From positions 4,526,001-4,590,000 of the forward strand of contig OY969771.1 in the NCBI GenBank assembly GCA_963702925.1: a stretch of 64,000 nucleotides of DNA. The letters are read 5' to 3'. Both the position numbers and the translations under genes were made by a program. How positions within the stretch are numbered: the stretch's first letter is position 1; each line of letters opens with the position of its first letter. A model generated the notes under the pieces. It was given only the letters and a program-made list of their open reading frames with translations. It searched no databases and was not told the DNA's origin. The stretch comes from CAIKMD01 sp963702925. GTDB taxonomy: Bacteria > Pseudomonadota > Alphaproteobacteria > ATCC43930 > CGMCC-115725. Shown here piece by piece: positions 27,057 through 35,587 of this stretch.

Positions 27057-27668
27057 TCATATTTTGGCGGAAGCGTATCCTGCGTTTGCGAAGTAGTTGG
27101 CGCATTCGGCAGGCTGGATTGTCGGGACGAGGTGTCCGATGTGGCGCCAAGTGTCCTCGATGGTTCGCCTCTGGGCGAGGCGCATCCAGTGCTTGATCTT
27201 GGCGAAGGTCTGCTCGATCGGATTGAGATCGGGAGAGTAGGGCGGCAGGTACCAGAGCCTGGCGCCGGCGGCCCGGATCATCCGTCGGACGGCCGCCGCT
27301 TTGTGGGAGCCGAGATTGTCCATGACGACGATGTCGCCGGGCTTGAGCACCGGCACGAGCTGCTGCTCGACATAGGCGCGGAAGCATTCGCCGTTGATCG
27401 GTCCGTCGAAGACACAAGGCGCTGTGAGCCGGTCGCAGCGCAGCGCGCCGAGGAAGGTCAGCGTGCGCCAGTGAGCGTGCGGGGCGAAGCTGCGCAGGCG
27501 CTTGCCCTTCGGCCCCCATCCGCGTAGCGGTGCCATGTTGGTCTTGATCCAGGTCTCGTCGATGAAGACCAGCCGCTGCGGGTCGAGCCCAGCCTGCCAG
27601 GATCGCCAGCGCTGACGCCGGCGCGCGACGTCGGCGCGGGCCTGCTCAAGGGCGAACAGGGTTTTTTT
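27057..27668 (-). CDS. IS630 transposase OrfB (DDE catalytic part)
   Basis: This catalytic half of the transposase is read in the +1 frame relative to OrfA from the A8 run. The three catalytic acids are visible: Asp in VFIDETWIK, Asp in VVMDNLGSHK and Glu in SPDLNPIEQTF. An internal ATG (27536) exists but would drop the first Asp, so expression as an OrfA-B fusion by +1 (or -2) frameshifting or transcriptional slippage is expected. Confidence 0.88.
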   Translation of the reverse strand, partial: KKTLFALEQARADVARRRQRWRSWQAGLDPQRLVFIDETWIKTNMAPLRGWGPKGKRLRSFAPHAHWRTLTFLGALRCDRLTAPCVFDGPINGECFRAYVEQQLVPVLKPGDIVVMDNLGSHKAAAVRRMIRAAGARLWYLPPYSPDLNPIEQTFAKIKHWMRLAQRRTIEDTWRHIGHLVPTIQPAECANYFANAGYASAKI

Positions 27669-28005
27669 TGAACCGCAGCCCTTCGCGCCGAACGAACATC
27701 CATATCGTATTGTGCGAGACGCTCACGCCGCGTGCCGCCAGCTCGTCCTTCAGCCGGTGCAGCGTCAGGTGCGGCGTCTGAGCGATCCGCTCCAGAATGA
27801 ACGCCCGATGCGGCTCCAGCACCCGCTTGCGATGCCCGCCCATCTTGCCCGGCGCAACCGAGCCGGTCTTACGATACCGCTGCGACCACTTCACAATCGA
27901 CGAGACGGCAACACTGAACCGTACCGCAACAGACCGGCAGGTCTCTCCAGCCAAAACCGCCGCAACCGCCCGCTCACGAAGATCCATCGACAAAGCTCGG
28001 GTCAT
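27646..28005 (-). CDS. IS630 transposase OrfA (HTH part)
   Basis: This N-terminal transposase part is about 119 residues from MTRALSMDLRERAVAAV; an in-frame ATG at 28044 would add 13. It contains the bipartite helix-turn-helix (CRSVAVRFSVAVSSIVKW and LTLHRLKDELAARGVSVS), which binds the inverted repeats. It ends shortly after the slippery run at 27662-27669. It is normally completed by frameshifting into OrfB. Confidence 0.88.
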   Translation of the reverse strand: MTRALSMDLRERAVAAVLAGETCRSVAVRFSVAVSSIVKWSQRYRKTGSVAPGKMGGHRKRVLEPHRAFILERIAQTPHLTLHRLKDELAARGVSVSHNTIWMFVRREGLRFKKNPVRP

Positions 28006-28786
28006 CGGATGCTGGCCTCCAATCCAGCCAGCATCTTGAATCACAAACCGAGACCGAACGGAATCCCTTTCGATTCAGTCAAGCCTTGAAACGCTCTAGC
28101 GGCTCTGCCCGTTGACGGGCCGGAGCCGCTCGTCATCCTTGGCGGCCCAATCGGCGCTTATGAGGAAGCGACCTATCCCTTCCTCAAGGATGAGCTGGCG
28201 CTGATCGAGCGCCGGCTCGCCTTGCGGCTCCCGATTCTCGGCATTTGCCTCGGCGCGCAGCTTATCGCCCGTGCGCTCGGTGCGCGCGTCTATCCGGCCA
28301 GCGCCAAAGAAATCGGCTGGTCCCCGATCGCTCTGACCGATGCCGGAAGAGACAGCCCGTTGCGGCATCTCGGCGAAGGCCCCGTGCTCCATTGGCACGG
28401 CGATACTTTCGACTTGCCGATCGGCGCCGTCCGTCTGGCCTCGACCGCGATTTGCCCGAACCAGGCTTTCGCCTATGACCGCCAAGCCTTGGGCGTTCAA
28501 TTCCACCCCGAAGCGAACGCCACGGCCATGGAGCGCTGGTTCGTCGGCCACGCCGTCGAGCTCTTCGCCGCGGGCCTCTCCGTAACAGCATTGCGCCACG
28601 GCGAGCTTTGCCGGCGCGAGCGTGGAGCGCGGGACCGCCTGCTTCAAAGCGTGGCTCGAACGCGCCACAACGGCATCGCCAGCGGAGATGTCGATCGCCG
28701 CAAGCTAGACCGCGCGAAGATCTTGCCAGAAAGGTGAAGCGCGGCGAAGATGATCGTCGTTTTCGCTGCGTACGGGCACAGGAACC

Positions 28787-29026
28787 ATGGATCGGCTTAC
28801 TGCGTTCGGCCTATTCGCCGTCACCGCCATGTTGCTGTGCTACGCGCTCGAAGAGCGCAGCCGCTGGTTCATTCTCGCGTTCGCCGCCGCTTGTGCCCTT
28901 GGATCGATCTATGGTTTCCTACAAGGCGCGTGGCCTTTCGGCGGCGTCGAAGCCGTGTGGTCCCTTGTTGCCCTACGGCGTTGGTGGATGTCGGCCGAAA
29001 GCAAACGCTATTTGTCGAGCTTTTAG
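28787..29026 (+). CDS. Small membrane protein, function unknown
   Basis: This 79-residue protein has two hydrophobic segments (LTAFGLFAVTAMLLCYAL and WFILAFAAACALGSIYGF) and an amphipathic C-terminal end (EAVWSLVALRRWW). The residue pattern is that of a small conserved alphaproteobacterial inner-membrane protein. It lies 49 bases after the disrupted amidotransferase and is convergent with metG, 9 bases between stops. Function unknown. Confidence 0.7.
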   Translation: MDRLTAFGLFAVTAMLLCYALEERSRWFILAFAAACALGSIYGFLQGAWPFGGVEAVWSLVALRRWWMSAESKRYLSSF

Positions 29027-29035
29027 GCGAGGCCC

Positions 29036-30565
29036 TTAAGCCGGCGTCGCCTCGACATAGCGTGGGAAAATCCCCTCGGGCTTCGGCAACGCGATGCCGG
29101 GACGAAGCGAAATTTCCAGCGCCGCGAAATCACGCTCTTCCGCTGGCACCGCAAGCTGATCGAGGAGACGGCACGCCGATTGCGGCATGAAGGGCTGGAT
29201 CGTGATCGCCAAGTGCCGGATCGCTTCCGCGAGCACGTAAAGCACTGTCGCCATGCGCGCGGGATCGGTCTTGCGCAACGCCCAGGGTGCTTGCTCGTCG
29301 ACATAACGGTTCGCATCGGAAACCACGTGCCAGATGGTTTCGAGCGCGCGGTGAAAGCTTTGCTCGGCGAATTCCACGCGCAGCTTGGGCAAGAGCGCAC
29401 GCGCCGCCAACAACAAAGCCTCGTCGGGCGGCTGAAACTTGCCCGGTTCGGGCACCTTGGCGCCGCCATTCTTGTTGATGAAGCTCAGCACGCGCTGCGC
29501 CAGATTGCCGAGATCATTGGCAAGATCGCCATTGATGCGCCCGACCACGGCGCGATGGGAGAAATCACCGTCGCTGCCGAAAGGCAGCTCGCGCAGCACG
29601 AAATAGCGCAGGGGGTCGACCCCGTATTGATCGACCAGCTGTTGCGGGGTGATGAAATTGCCGAGCGACTTCGACATCTTCTGGCCTTCAATCGTCCACC
29701 AGCCATGGGCGAAAACGCGCTTCGGCACGGGAATGCCGGCCGCCATGAGAAAGGCCGGCCAATAGACGCAATGGAAACGCACGATGTCCTTGCCGACCAT
29801 GTGCAGATCGGCGGGCCAGAAGGTGCGATAGTCCGGCGCGTCGGTGTCGGGATAGCCGATCGCGGTGAGATAATTCGCCAGCGCGTCAAGCCAGACATAC
29901 ATCACGTGCTTGTCGTTGCCCGGCACTGGCACGCCCCATTTGAAGCTGGTGCGCGAAATCGACAAATCGTTGAGCCCGCCTTTGACGAAGCTGACCACTT
30001 CGTTGCGGCGCGCGCGCGGCGCGATGAAATCGGGATGCGCGTCGTAATAGGCGAGGAGCCGGTCTTGCCACGCGGAGAGCTTGAAGAAATAATTCTCTTC
30101 CTCGACCCATTCGACGTCGGCGCCGGTCGGTGCCTTGCCGTTAACCAACTCGCTCTCCTCGTAGAATGCTTCGTCGCGCACCGAATACCAGCCGGCAAAG
30201 CGCCCGAGATAGATTTCGCCGCGTCTTTCCAATTCCTGCCAGAGCGCCTGGCTGGCGCGGATGTGGCGCGGCTCGGTTGTGCGGATGAACTGATCGTTGC
30301 TGATGTTCATCAGCGTGTTCATGTCACGGAAATTCTGCGAAACCCGGTCGCAGAATTGCTGCGGATCGACACCCGCGGCGCGCGCCGATTTATCGACCTT
30401 TTGGCCGTGTTCGTCCGTCCCGGTCAAAAACAGAACCCGGCGCCCGTCGAGCCGCATAAAGCGCGCCAAGGTATCGACCGCGACCGTGGTATAGGCATGG
30501 CCGATATGCGGCGAATCGTTGACGTAGTAGATCGGTGTCGTGACGTAAAAAGGCTGGCCGCCGGC
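29036..30565 (-). CDS. metG: Methionyl-tRNA synthetase
   Basis: MetRS (509 aa) charges initiator and elongator tRNA-Met. The class I motifs are DSPHIGHAYTTV (HIGH) and GQKMSKSLGN (KMSKS). The connective peptide lacks a four-Cys zinc knuckle, and there is no C-terminal dimerisation domain, as in the short alphaproteobacterial form. The ATG 30565 follows AAGGAGACTTG, so the upstream TTG is rejected. It is the last gene of the dacA-tmk-holB-metG run. Confidence 0.96.
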   Translation of the reverse strand, partial: AGGQPFYVTTPIYYVNDSPHIGHAYTTVAVDTLARFMRLDGRRVLFLTGTDEHGQKVDKSARAAGVDPQQFCDRVSQNFRDMNTLMNISNDQFIRTTEPRHIRASQALWQELERRGEIYLGRFAGWYSVRDEAFYEESELVNGKAPTGADVEWVEEENYFFKLSAWQDRLLAYYDAHPDFIAPRARRNEVVSFVKGGLNDLSISRTSFKWGVPVPGNDKHVMYVWLDALANYLTAIGYPDTDAPDYRTFWPADLHMVGKDIVRFHCVYWPAFLMAAGIPVPKRVFAHGWWTIEGQKMSKSLGNFITPQQLVDQYGVDPLRYFVLRELPFGSDGDFSHRAVVGRINGDLANDLGNLAQRVLSFINKNGGAKVPEPGKFQPPDEALLLAARALLPKLRVEFAEQSFHRALETIWHVVSDANRYVDEQAPWALRKTDPARMATVLYVLAEAIRHLAITIQPFMPQSACRLLDQLAVPAEERDFAALEISLRPGIALPKPEGIFPRYVEATPA

Positions 30566-30604
30566 CATCAAGTCTCCTTGGCGGTCGCGCGCGGGCAAGG
30601 ACCG

Positions 30605-31729
30605 TCAGCGCGCCGCCTCTTCGAGGGTAAAAAAGGCGTTCAGCACGACCTGCTTCCGGTCGAGATTGATGCCTTCCGCCTGAGCAAAGAGATGGGTGAG
30701 CTTTTCCCATACCTCCGCCCATTGATCAAGGCCGCGCCGACCGGCCAGGCGCCGCAGGATCCGATCCTCGCCGCGTAGCGCTGCCATGGTTTGCGCGCTG
30801 CCGAGCATCACCAGCCGCGCCAGGGAGCCCGGCAACAATTCAGCAAAGAGGCCGAAACTGTCATCCGCCCCCGGCCGGGCCAGGCGCTCGGCAAAGCCGT
30901 GCAATTGTTCAGAATCAAGATGCGGAATATCCTCTAATATTCTGAAAATACTTCTATAAAGCGTCACCCCATCGCCCGCCGCAAGCTCCAGGGCGCGGCC
31001 AATGCTGCATTCCGCCAAACCTGCCAACACCGTGCGATCGTCGGTCGAAAGATCGGGGCGATAACGTTGCAGCAACTCGTCGATAAGCTGTTCAGAGAGC
31101 GGCTTCAAAGCAAGACTACGGCAACGCGAACGGATCGTCGGCAGAAGGCGACCCGGATTGTCGCTGACCAAGAGCAGGACCGTTCGCTTCGGCGGCTCCT
31201 CGAGAATCTTCAACAAACTATTCGCGGCGTGGGAGTTCATCAGGTCGGCGCTGTCGACGATCACGACCCGCCAGCCATCCTGGCCCGAAGTTAGGTGCAG
31301 AAATTCGGCGACGCCGCGTGCATCGTCGGCGACAATCTCGCGGCGCTGACGCTTGCGCTTCGGATCAATGCCCCGCTCGACCACCAGAAGATCGGGATGG
31401 CCGCCCGAAGCGACTTGGCGGAACGCGCGATGCGAAGAGGCGATCGACAAGGACGTCGCGGGCGCGTGGAAAAGCCCTGCGCCGCCTTCCACAGTCGCGC
31501 CCTCGGCAAAGAGGAAGCGCGCGAAACGGTAGGCAAGAGTTGCTTTGCCGATGCCGCGCGGCCCGGTGAAAAGCCAAGCATGCGACAGTCGCCCCGAGTT
31601 GAACGCCTGGAGCAGCGCGGCTTCCGCCTCCTCTTGTCCCAGCAAGAGCGTGTTGTCGCGCGGTGCCGGCACCTCCGGCGCCGCTTTGGCGACTGCCTCT
31701 TCGACTTCGATCTCGTCGTCTTCTGCCAT
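30605..31729 (-). CDS. holB: DNA polymerase III delta' subunit
   Basis: This 374-residue clamp-loader subunit has an AAA+ N-terminal domain with a GPRGIGKAT P-loop variant and a VVIVDSADLMNSHAANSLLKILEEPP Walker B/sensor region (quoted only as a landmark). The SRC motif is in IRSRCRSL. Delta' does not hydrolyse ATP, in line with the altered P-loop. It is 3 bases from the tmk stop and 39 bases before metG, so it is part of one operon. Confidence 0.93.
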   Translation of the reverse strand: MAEDDEIEVEEAVAKAAPEVPAPRDNTLLLGQEEAEAALLQAFNSGRLSHAWLFTGPRGIGKATLAYRFARFLFAEGATVEGGAGLFHAPATSLSIASSHRAFRQVASGGHPDLLVVERGIDPKRKRQRREIVADDARGVAEFLHLTSGQDGWRVVIVDSADLMNSHAANSLLKILEEPPKRTVLLLVSDNPGRLLPTIRSRCRSLALKPLSEQLIDELLQRYRPDLSTDDRTVLAGLAECSIGRALELAAGDGVTLYRSIFRILEDIPHLDSEQLHGFAERLARPGADDSFGLFAELLPGSLARLVMLGSAQTMAALRGEDRILRRLAGRRGLDQWAEVWEKLTHLFAQAEGINLDRKQVVLNAFFTLEEAAR

Positions 31730-31732
31730 GAA

Positions 31733-32368
31733 TCAGACCGGCAGGCCGAGGCGGGTCTGTGCGGCCGCGAGAACCGCCTCGCTCACCGCCTTCAGGTCGC
31801 GGCTGGCATCGATCACCATACACCGGTCCGGCTCGCGCTTCGCGATATCGAGAAAGCCTTGGCGCACGCGCTCATGAAATGCTGTCCCCTTGCGCTCGAA
31901 GCGGGTTTCGCCGCCGCGGCGTCGTGCGGCGCGCGCCAGCCCGAGCTCGACCGGAATGTCGAGTATCAAGGTGAGATCGGGACGGAAATCGCCAGCAATG
32001 AGCCGATGCAGCGCGGCAAGCTGGTCAAGCGCGACTGCGCCGCCACTGCCTTGATAAGCAGTTGTTGAATCAGCGAACCGATCGCACACAACCCAACGTC
32101 CGGAATCGAGCGCGGGCCAGACCGTCGCCATCAAATGGCAGCGCCGCGCCGCGACCATCAGCAGCGCTTCGCTCACCGCGTCCCAGCGTTCGGGCGCGCC
32201 GTTCAGCAACAGCTTGCGGATTTCGTCGGCGCCGGGCGCGCCACCGGGCTCGCGCGTGCCGACCACGTCGATTCCGGCGCGCGTAATCGCCTCGACCAAG
32301 TTTTTTTGCTGCGTGGACTTGCCCGCGCCCTCGCCGCCTTCGAGCGTGATGAAGCGGCCTCGGCTCAG
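31733..32368 (-). CDS. tmk: Thymidylate kinase (probable CTG start)
   Basis: This 211-residue enzyme makes dTDP from dTMP. P-loop GGEGAGKST, DR(F/Y)xxS motif CDRFADSTTAYQG and lid region ARRRGGETRFE are present. The only sensible start is CTG at 32368, which gives (M)SRGRFITLEGG, the usual N-terminus of the family. No ATG, GTG or TTG exists in this frame between the dacA region and the P-loop. CTG overlaps the dacA stop as CTGA, so start-stop coupling may compensate for the weak codon. Confidence 0.88.
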   Translation of the reverse strand: MSRGRFITLEGGEGAGKSTQQKNLVEAITRAGIDVVGTREPGGAPGADEIRKLLLNGAPERWDAVSEALLMVAARRCHLMATVWPALDSGRWVVCDRFADSTTAYQGSGGAVALDQLAALHRLIAGDFRPDLTLILDIPVELGLARAARRRGGETRFERKGTAFHERVRQGFLDIAKREPDRCMVIDASRDLKAVSEAVLAAAQTRLGLPV

Positions 32369-33525
32369 TTGTGCCGTCCAAACACGAGATAGCCGGCCGC
32401 CAAGCCGGCACGCGTGAAGGCGCCAACCTGTTCGACCGGCTTGGTGGCGACCAGCGGCACATCCACCTCCGCAGCGTCGGGAGCCGTCACTTGGAGCTTG
32501 CCGACGCTCTGCCCTGCCGTAACCGGCGCCTTGGCCGCACGATCGTAAATCGCCGTCACCTTCATCCCCTGGCGCGAGCGCCGCGGCAAAGTCACGACCA
32601 CGTCCGAAGTGGTCGCGACCGGCACGGTGGCCGAAACGCCAAGCCATACCGGCGCGTCATCGATCGCATCGCCGGCCTTGGCGAGCTTGTAGTCGGCCCA
32701 TTCGCGATAGGCCCATTCGAGCAGTTTCTCGCTCTCTTGCGAGCGCTCCTTCATGCTCGACATGCCGCTCAACACTTCGATAATGCGTCGCCCGCCGCGC
32801 AGCGCCGTGACGGTGATGCCGTAGCCGGCTTCCTCGGTGTGTCCGGTCTTCATGCCGTCGACGCCGAGATCCTTGTAAAGCAGCGGATTGCGATTGCCCT
32901 GCTTGATACCGTTATAGGTGAAGTCCTTTTCGGAGTCGTAATGAAAATATTCCGGAAAGTCACGGACCATGTAACGCGCCAGCATGGCGAGGTTGCGTGC
33001 CGTGACATATTCGTTGGGATCGGGAAGCCCATCGACATTTGCGAAATGGCTGTCGGTGAGCCCGAGCTTTTGCGCCGCCTCGTTCATCTGATCGACGAAA
33101 GCCTGCTGGCTGCCGGCAAGCCCCTCGGCAAGGACGACGCAAGCATCATTGCCCGACTGGATAATCATGCCGCGGATGAGATCCTCGACCTTCACTTGCG
33201 CGCCGAGCGGCACGAACATGTTGGATTCATCGGTCTTGTGCTTGGCCCAGGCCGCCTCGCTCACCGGCAAGGTGTCGTCGAGCTTCACGCGCCCAGCCTT
33301 CAAATAGCTGTAGACCACATAGGCGGTCATGATCTTGCTCATCGAGGCGGGCGGCATACGCTGGTCGGCGCCTTTGTCGTAGAGCACCGCGCCGGTGTCG
33401 AAATCGAGCACGATCGCGGTCCGTGCACTGGTGTCGATCGTCGGCGGCGCAGCCATCGCCTCGGCAGCGACGACCAGGAAAGCCAGGCTCAGCCCGGCAA
33501 GCTTTGGCAGAAGAGATTGTGTCAT
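32365..33525 (-). CDS. dacA: D-alanyl-D-alanine carboxypeptidase (penicillin-binding protein 5/6 family)
   Basis: This 386-residue exported serine peptidase trims peptidoglycan pentapeptides. The signal peptide ends near AEAMA. Active-site motifs are SMSK (SxxK), SGN in IIQSGNDAC and KTG in GMKTGHTEEAGYG. A beta-rich C-terminal domain (PBP5_C) ends in FGRHN; no clear amphipathic anchor helix is visible. ATG 33525 starts a proper signal sequence; the longer frame into the rlpA gap is rejected. It overlaps tmk at its stop. Confidence 0.94.
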   Translation of the reverse strand: MTQSLLPKLAGLSLAFLVVAAEAMAAPPTIDTSARTAIVLDFDTGAVLYDKGADQRMPPASMSKIMTAYVVYSYLKAGRVKLDDTLPVSEAAWAKHKTDESNMFVPLGAQVKVEDLIRGMIIQSGNDACVVLAEGLAGSQQAFVDQMNEAAQKLGLTDSHFANVDGLPDPNEYVTARNLAMLARYMVRDFPEYFHYDSEKDFTYNGIKQGNRNPLLYKDLGVDGMKTGHTEEAGYGITVTALRGGRRIIEVLSGMSSMKERSQESEKLLEWAYREWADYKLAKAGDAIDDAPVWLGVSATVPVATTSDVVVTLPRRSRQGMKVTAIYDRAAKAPVTAGQSVGKLQVTAPDAAEVDVPLVATKPVEQVGAFTRAGLAAGYLVFGRHN

Positions 33526-33598
33526 GCGACCTCGCGGGAAAAACCCGGAACAAATCCGGTAGCAAGAATAGCGAAGATTGTGCCCGAATTGCGACCGG

Positions 33599-34579
33599 TC
33601 AGTTGACGACGATTCGCGCGTCAGGCGCCATAGCGCTCGCCTTGTCGAGCAAGGCATCGGCCTGATCGACGGTCGCTACCGGCCCGAGACGCACGCGATA
33701 CACCACGAGACCGCCGACCTTCGCATCGGTGATCGCCGCCTTACCCATCTTGTCGAGCTGAACCTTGAGTGTCCAGGCGCGATCCATGCTGGCGAAGGCG
33801 CCGGCCTGAATATAGATCTGCGTCGCCTTCACCGGCACCATCGTGACCTTGTCGGACAAAGGCGGCGCATCGGTCACCACCTGCCGAGTCGAGGCCGATG
33901 GCCGCAACGGCAGGTTCGCCTGGGGCTGAGCCGACGCCACGGCGACACCGGGCGGCGTCGGCAACGCCTCGGCAGCCACCTTGTCGACCGGAACAGCCTG
34001 CGGCACCGCCCCGGCCAGTTCCGGACCGGGGCCGTTGCGGCCGGCGAGGCTCGCGACCTGAATCGTTTCCGGCACCAGGATTTTTACTCTCACCTTGGCC
34101 GTACCGTGGCCTTCGAAACCAAGCAGCTGGGCGGCGCGACGGGACAGGTCGATGATGCGGCCGCGCGCATAGGGCCCGCGATCGTTGACGCGAACCTGGA
34201 TCGAGCGACCGTTATCGAGGTTTGTCACCTGCACCACCGACGGCATCGGCAGGGTGCGGTGGGCCGCCGTCACGGCATTGAGATCGAAAACCTCGCCATT
34301 GGCAGTGAATTTGCCGTGGAAATCCTCGCCATACCAAGAAGCGATCCCGGTTTCGTCATAGCCCCAATCTTCGGCGGGATAGTACCAAACGCCATTGATC
34401 TGGTAGGGATCGCCGATCTTGTAGGTGGCGTGCGGCGCGGTGGTCACCGGTCCCCTGGTCGCGGTCGAGCAGGCCGCGAGCGTCAGCGCGAACAGCCCCC
34501 AACCGACGAATAGAAGTAGCTTTTTCCCCAGCCCCAACGACCTGATCCCCAATATCCCCAAAGAGTTGTCAGTTGACAC
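33599..34579 (-). CDS. rlpA: Septal-ring lytic transglycosylase RlpA (lipoprotein with SPOR domain)
   Basis: RlpA cleaves denuded glycan at division sites. A signal with lipobox LTLAAC is followed by the double-psi beta-barrel domain (GIASWYGEDFHGKFTANGE; DRGPYARGRIIDLS). The Pro/Ala linker leads to a C-terminal SPOR domain (YIQAGAFASMDRAWTLK), which binds septal glycan. The start is uncertain: GTG 34579 overlaps mltB by 11 bases, and TTG codons at 34561 or 34537 are alternatives. It lies directly downstream of mltB. Confidence 0.92.
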   Translation of the reverse strand: MSTDNSLGILGIRSLGLGKKLLLFVGWGLFALTLAACSTATRGPVTTAPHATYKIGDPYQINGVWYYPAEDWGYDETGIASWYGEDFHGKFTANGEVFDLNAVTAAHRTLPMPSVVQVTNLDNGRSIQVRVNDRGPYARGRIIDLSRRAAQLLGFEGHGTAKVRVKILVPETIQVASLAGRNGPGPELAGAVPQAVPVDKVAAEALPTPPGVAVASAQPQANLPLRPSASTRQVVTDAPPLSDKVTMVPVKATQIYIQAGAFASMDRAWTLKVQLDKMGKAAITDAKVGGLVVYRVRLGPVATVDQADALLDKASAMAPDARIVVN

Positions 34580-35540
34580 TATCAGCAAGGTAACCGACGG
34601 CAACGCCGAAATAGCTTGAGCTATTCCATCGCATAAGTACGCTAAAATTATCGTAAACAAGGAAACTCGGCCCATCGCTTCCGCCCGGTTGTATCAGGGC
34701 CGCGTTGCGCTGCGACCCCGGCGGCGCATCCGGCAATGCCCCGCCATCGGCTTTGCGAACGCCCAGCCTGGCCCAATCGACGACCAACTTCTTCTGGCCT
34801 AGACCGATCTGCGACGAGTTGAATCCGGACGGAACGCTGACTGGCTCTCCCCAAGCTTGGTCCCGGTGCCATCCCGAACTCGCCAGGTAATTGGCGATCG
34901 AGGCAAAAACATCCTCGCTCCGGTTCCAGATGTCGGGCGCCCCGGTGCCGCGATAACTGACGGCGAAGGCGAGAAAGCTCGAGGGCATGAACTGGCTTTG
35001 GCCCATCGCGCCGGCCCAGGAGCCGAGCATGGCGGCGGGATCGATATGATCGTTTTGGATAATCAACAGCGCATTGATCAGCTCGCGGCGAAAGAAGGCG
35101 GCGCGGCGGCCGTCATAGGCCAATGTGGCAAGGGCGGCAACTGTCCGATAATGGCCGATACCGCGGCCGAAATCGCTCTCCATCCCCCACAGAGCGACGA
35201 TATAGCCCGGCTGCACGCCGTAGCGTTGCCCGATCTCGTCGAGCAGTTGCTTGTTATCGGCATAGCGCGCCCGCGCGGTATCGCGACGCGCCTGCGGCAC
35301 GACGCGCTCGAGATATTGCGCGAATGTGAGCACCGTCTCCGGCTGAGCCTGATCGAGCTCGATGATTCGCGGAATCGGCTGAACGCCGGCCATCGCGCGA
35401 TCGAAGGTTGCCGCGGTGATCCCTTGCGCCATTGCGTCCTGACGCATCCCCTGCAGCCAGGTCTTGAAATCGCCCGGATCCGCCGCCGCGGCGGGACGCG
35501 CAAGCAGAACCAGAATCACCAATGCCAGGAAGCGTCGCAT
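34569..35540 (-). CDS. Lytic murein transglycosylase (MltB family)
   Basis: This 323-residue exported lytic transglycosylase has signal peptide MRRFLALVILVLLARPAAA. The MltB fold is shown by YGVQPGYIVALWGMESDFG with the catalytic Glu in GMESDFG, the SWAGAMGQSQFMPSSF motif and a DIWNRSEDVFASIANYL segment. No lipobox Cys is present, so it should be soluble in the periplasm. It heads the mltB-rlpA-dacA-tmk-holB-metG run, mixing wall and replication genes as in related bacteria. Confidence 0.93.
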   Translation of the reverse strand: MRRFLALVILVLLARPAAAADPGDFKTWLQGMRQDAMAQGITAATFDRAMAGVQPIPRIIELDQAQPETVLTFAQYLERVVPQARRDTARARYADNKQLLDEIGQRYGVQPGYIVALWGMESDFGRGIGHYRTVAALATLAYDGRRAAFFRRELINALLIIQNDHIDPAAMLGSWAGAMGQSQFMPSSFLAFAVSYRGTGAPDIWNRSEDVFASIANYLASSGWHRDQAWGEPVSVPSGFNSSQIGLGQKKLVVDWARLGVRKADGGALPDAPPGSQRNAALIQPGGSDGPSFLVYDNFSVLMRWNSSSYFGVAVGYLADSVN

Positions 35541-35587
35541 GCGACATCCATACAGGAGCGCAGCTTCGCGTGCCAGATTTACGGCAA

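Larger units (their letters stand above)
27048..28098 (-). mobile_element. IS630-family insertion sequence with TA target duplication
   Basis: A 1047-base element (27050-28096) is flanked by TA at 27048-27049 and 28097-28098, the target duplication of IS630/Tc1-like transposons. The ends carry the inverted repeat GAGCGTTTCA. Two overlapping minus-strand frames encode an HTH part and a DDE part of the transposase, with an A8 run at the junction. The element appears complete. Confidence 0.93.
26909..28737 (+). pseudogene. Class-I glutamine amidotransferase interrupted by IS630-family element
   Basis: The 5' part (26909-27049, ending ...TDDL) and 3' part (28099-28737, starting AALPVDG) are one gene split by an insertion. 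Removing 27050-28098 (the element plus one TA copy) restores a continuous 259-residue frame. The 3' part holds the triad regions of GMP-synthase-like GATase1 proteins: nucleophile Cys in LGICLGAQL and His in GVQFHPEA. The gene was the last of the permease-ferredoxin-M24 operon. A truncated product lacking the N-terminal strand is unlikely to fold. The in-frame repair and absence of other lesions suggest recent inactivation. Confidence 0.88.

Noticed and set aside
31733..32647. 304-codon frame containing tmk
   Set aside because: The first 93 codons overlap the well-supported dacA C-terminus; the family N-terminus begins at the CTG at 32368.
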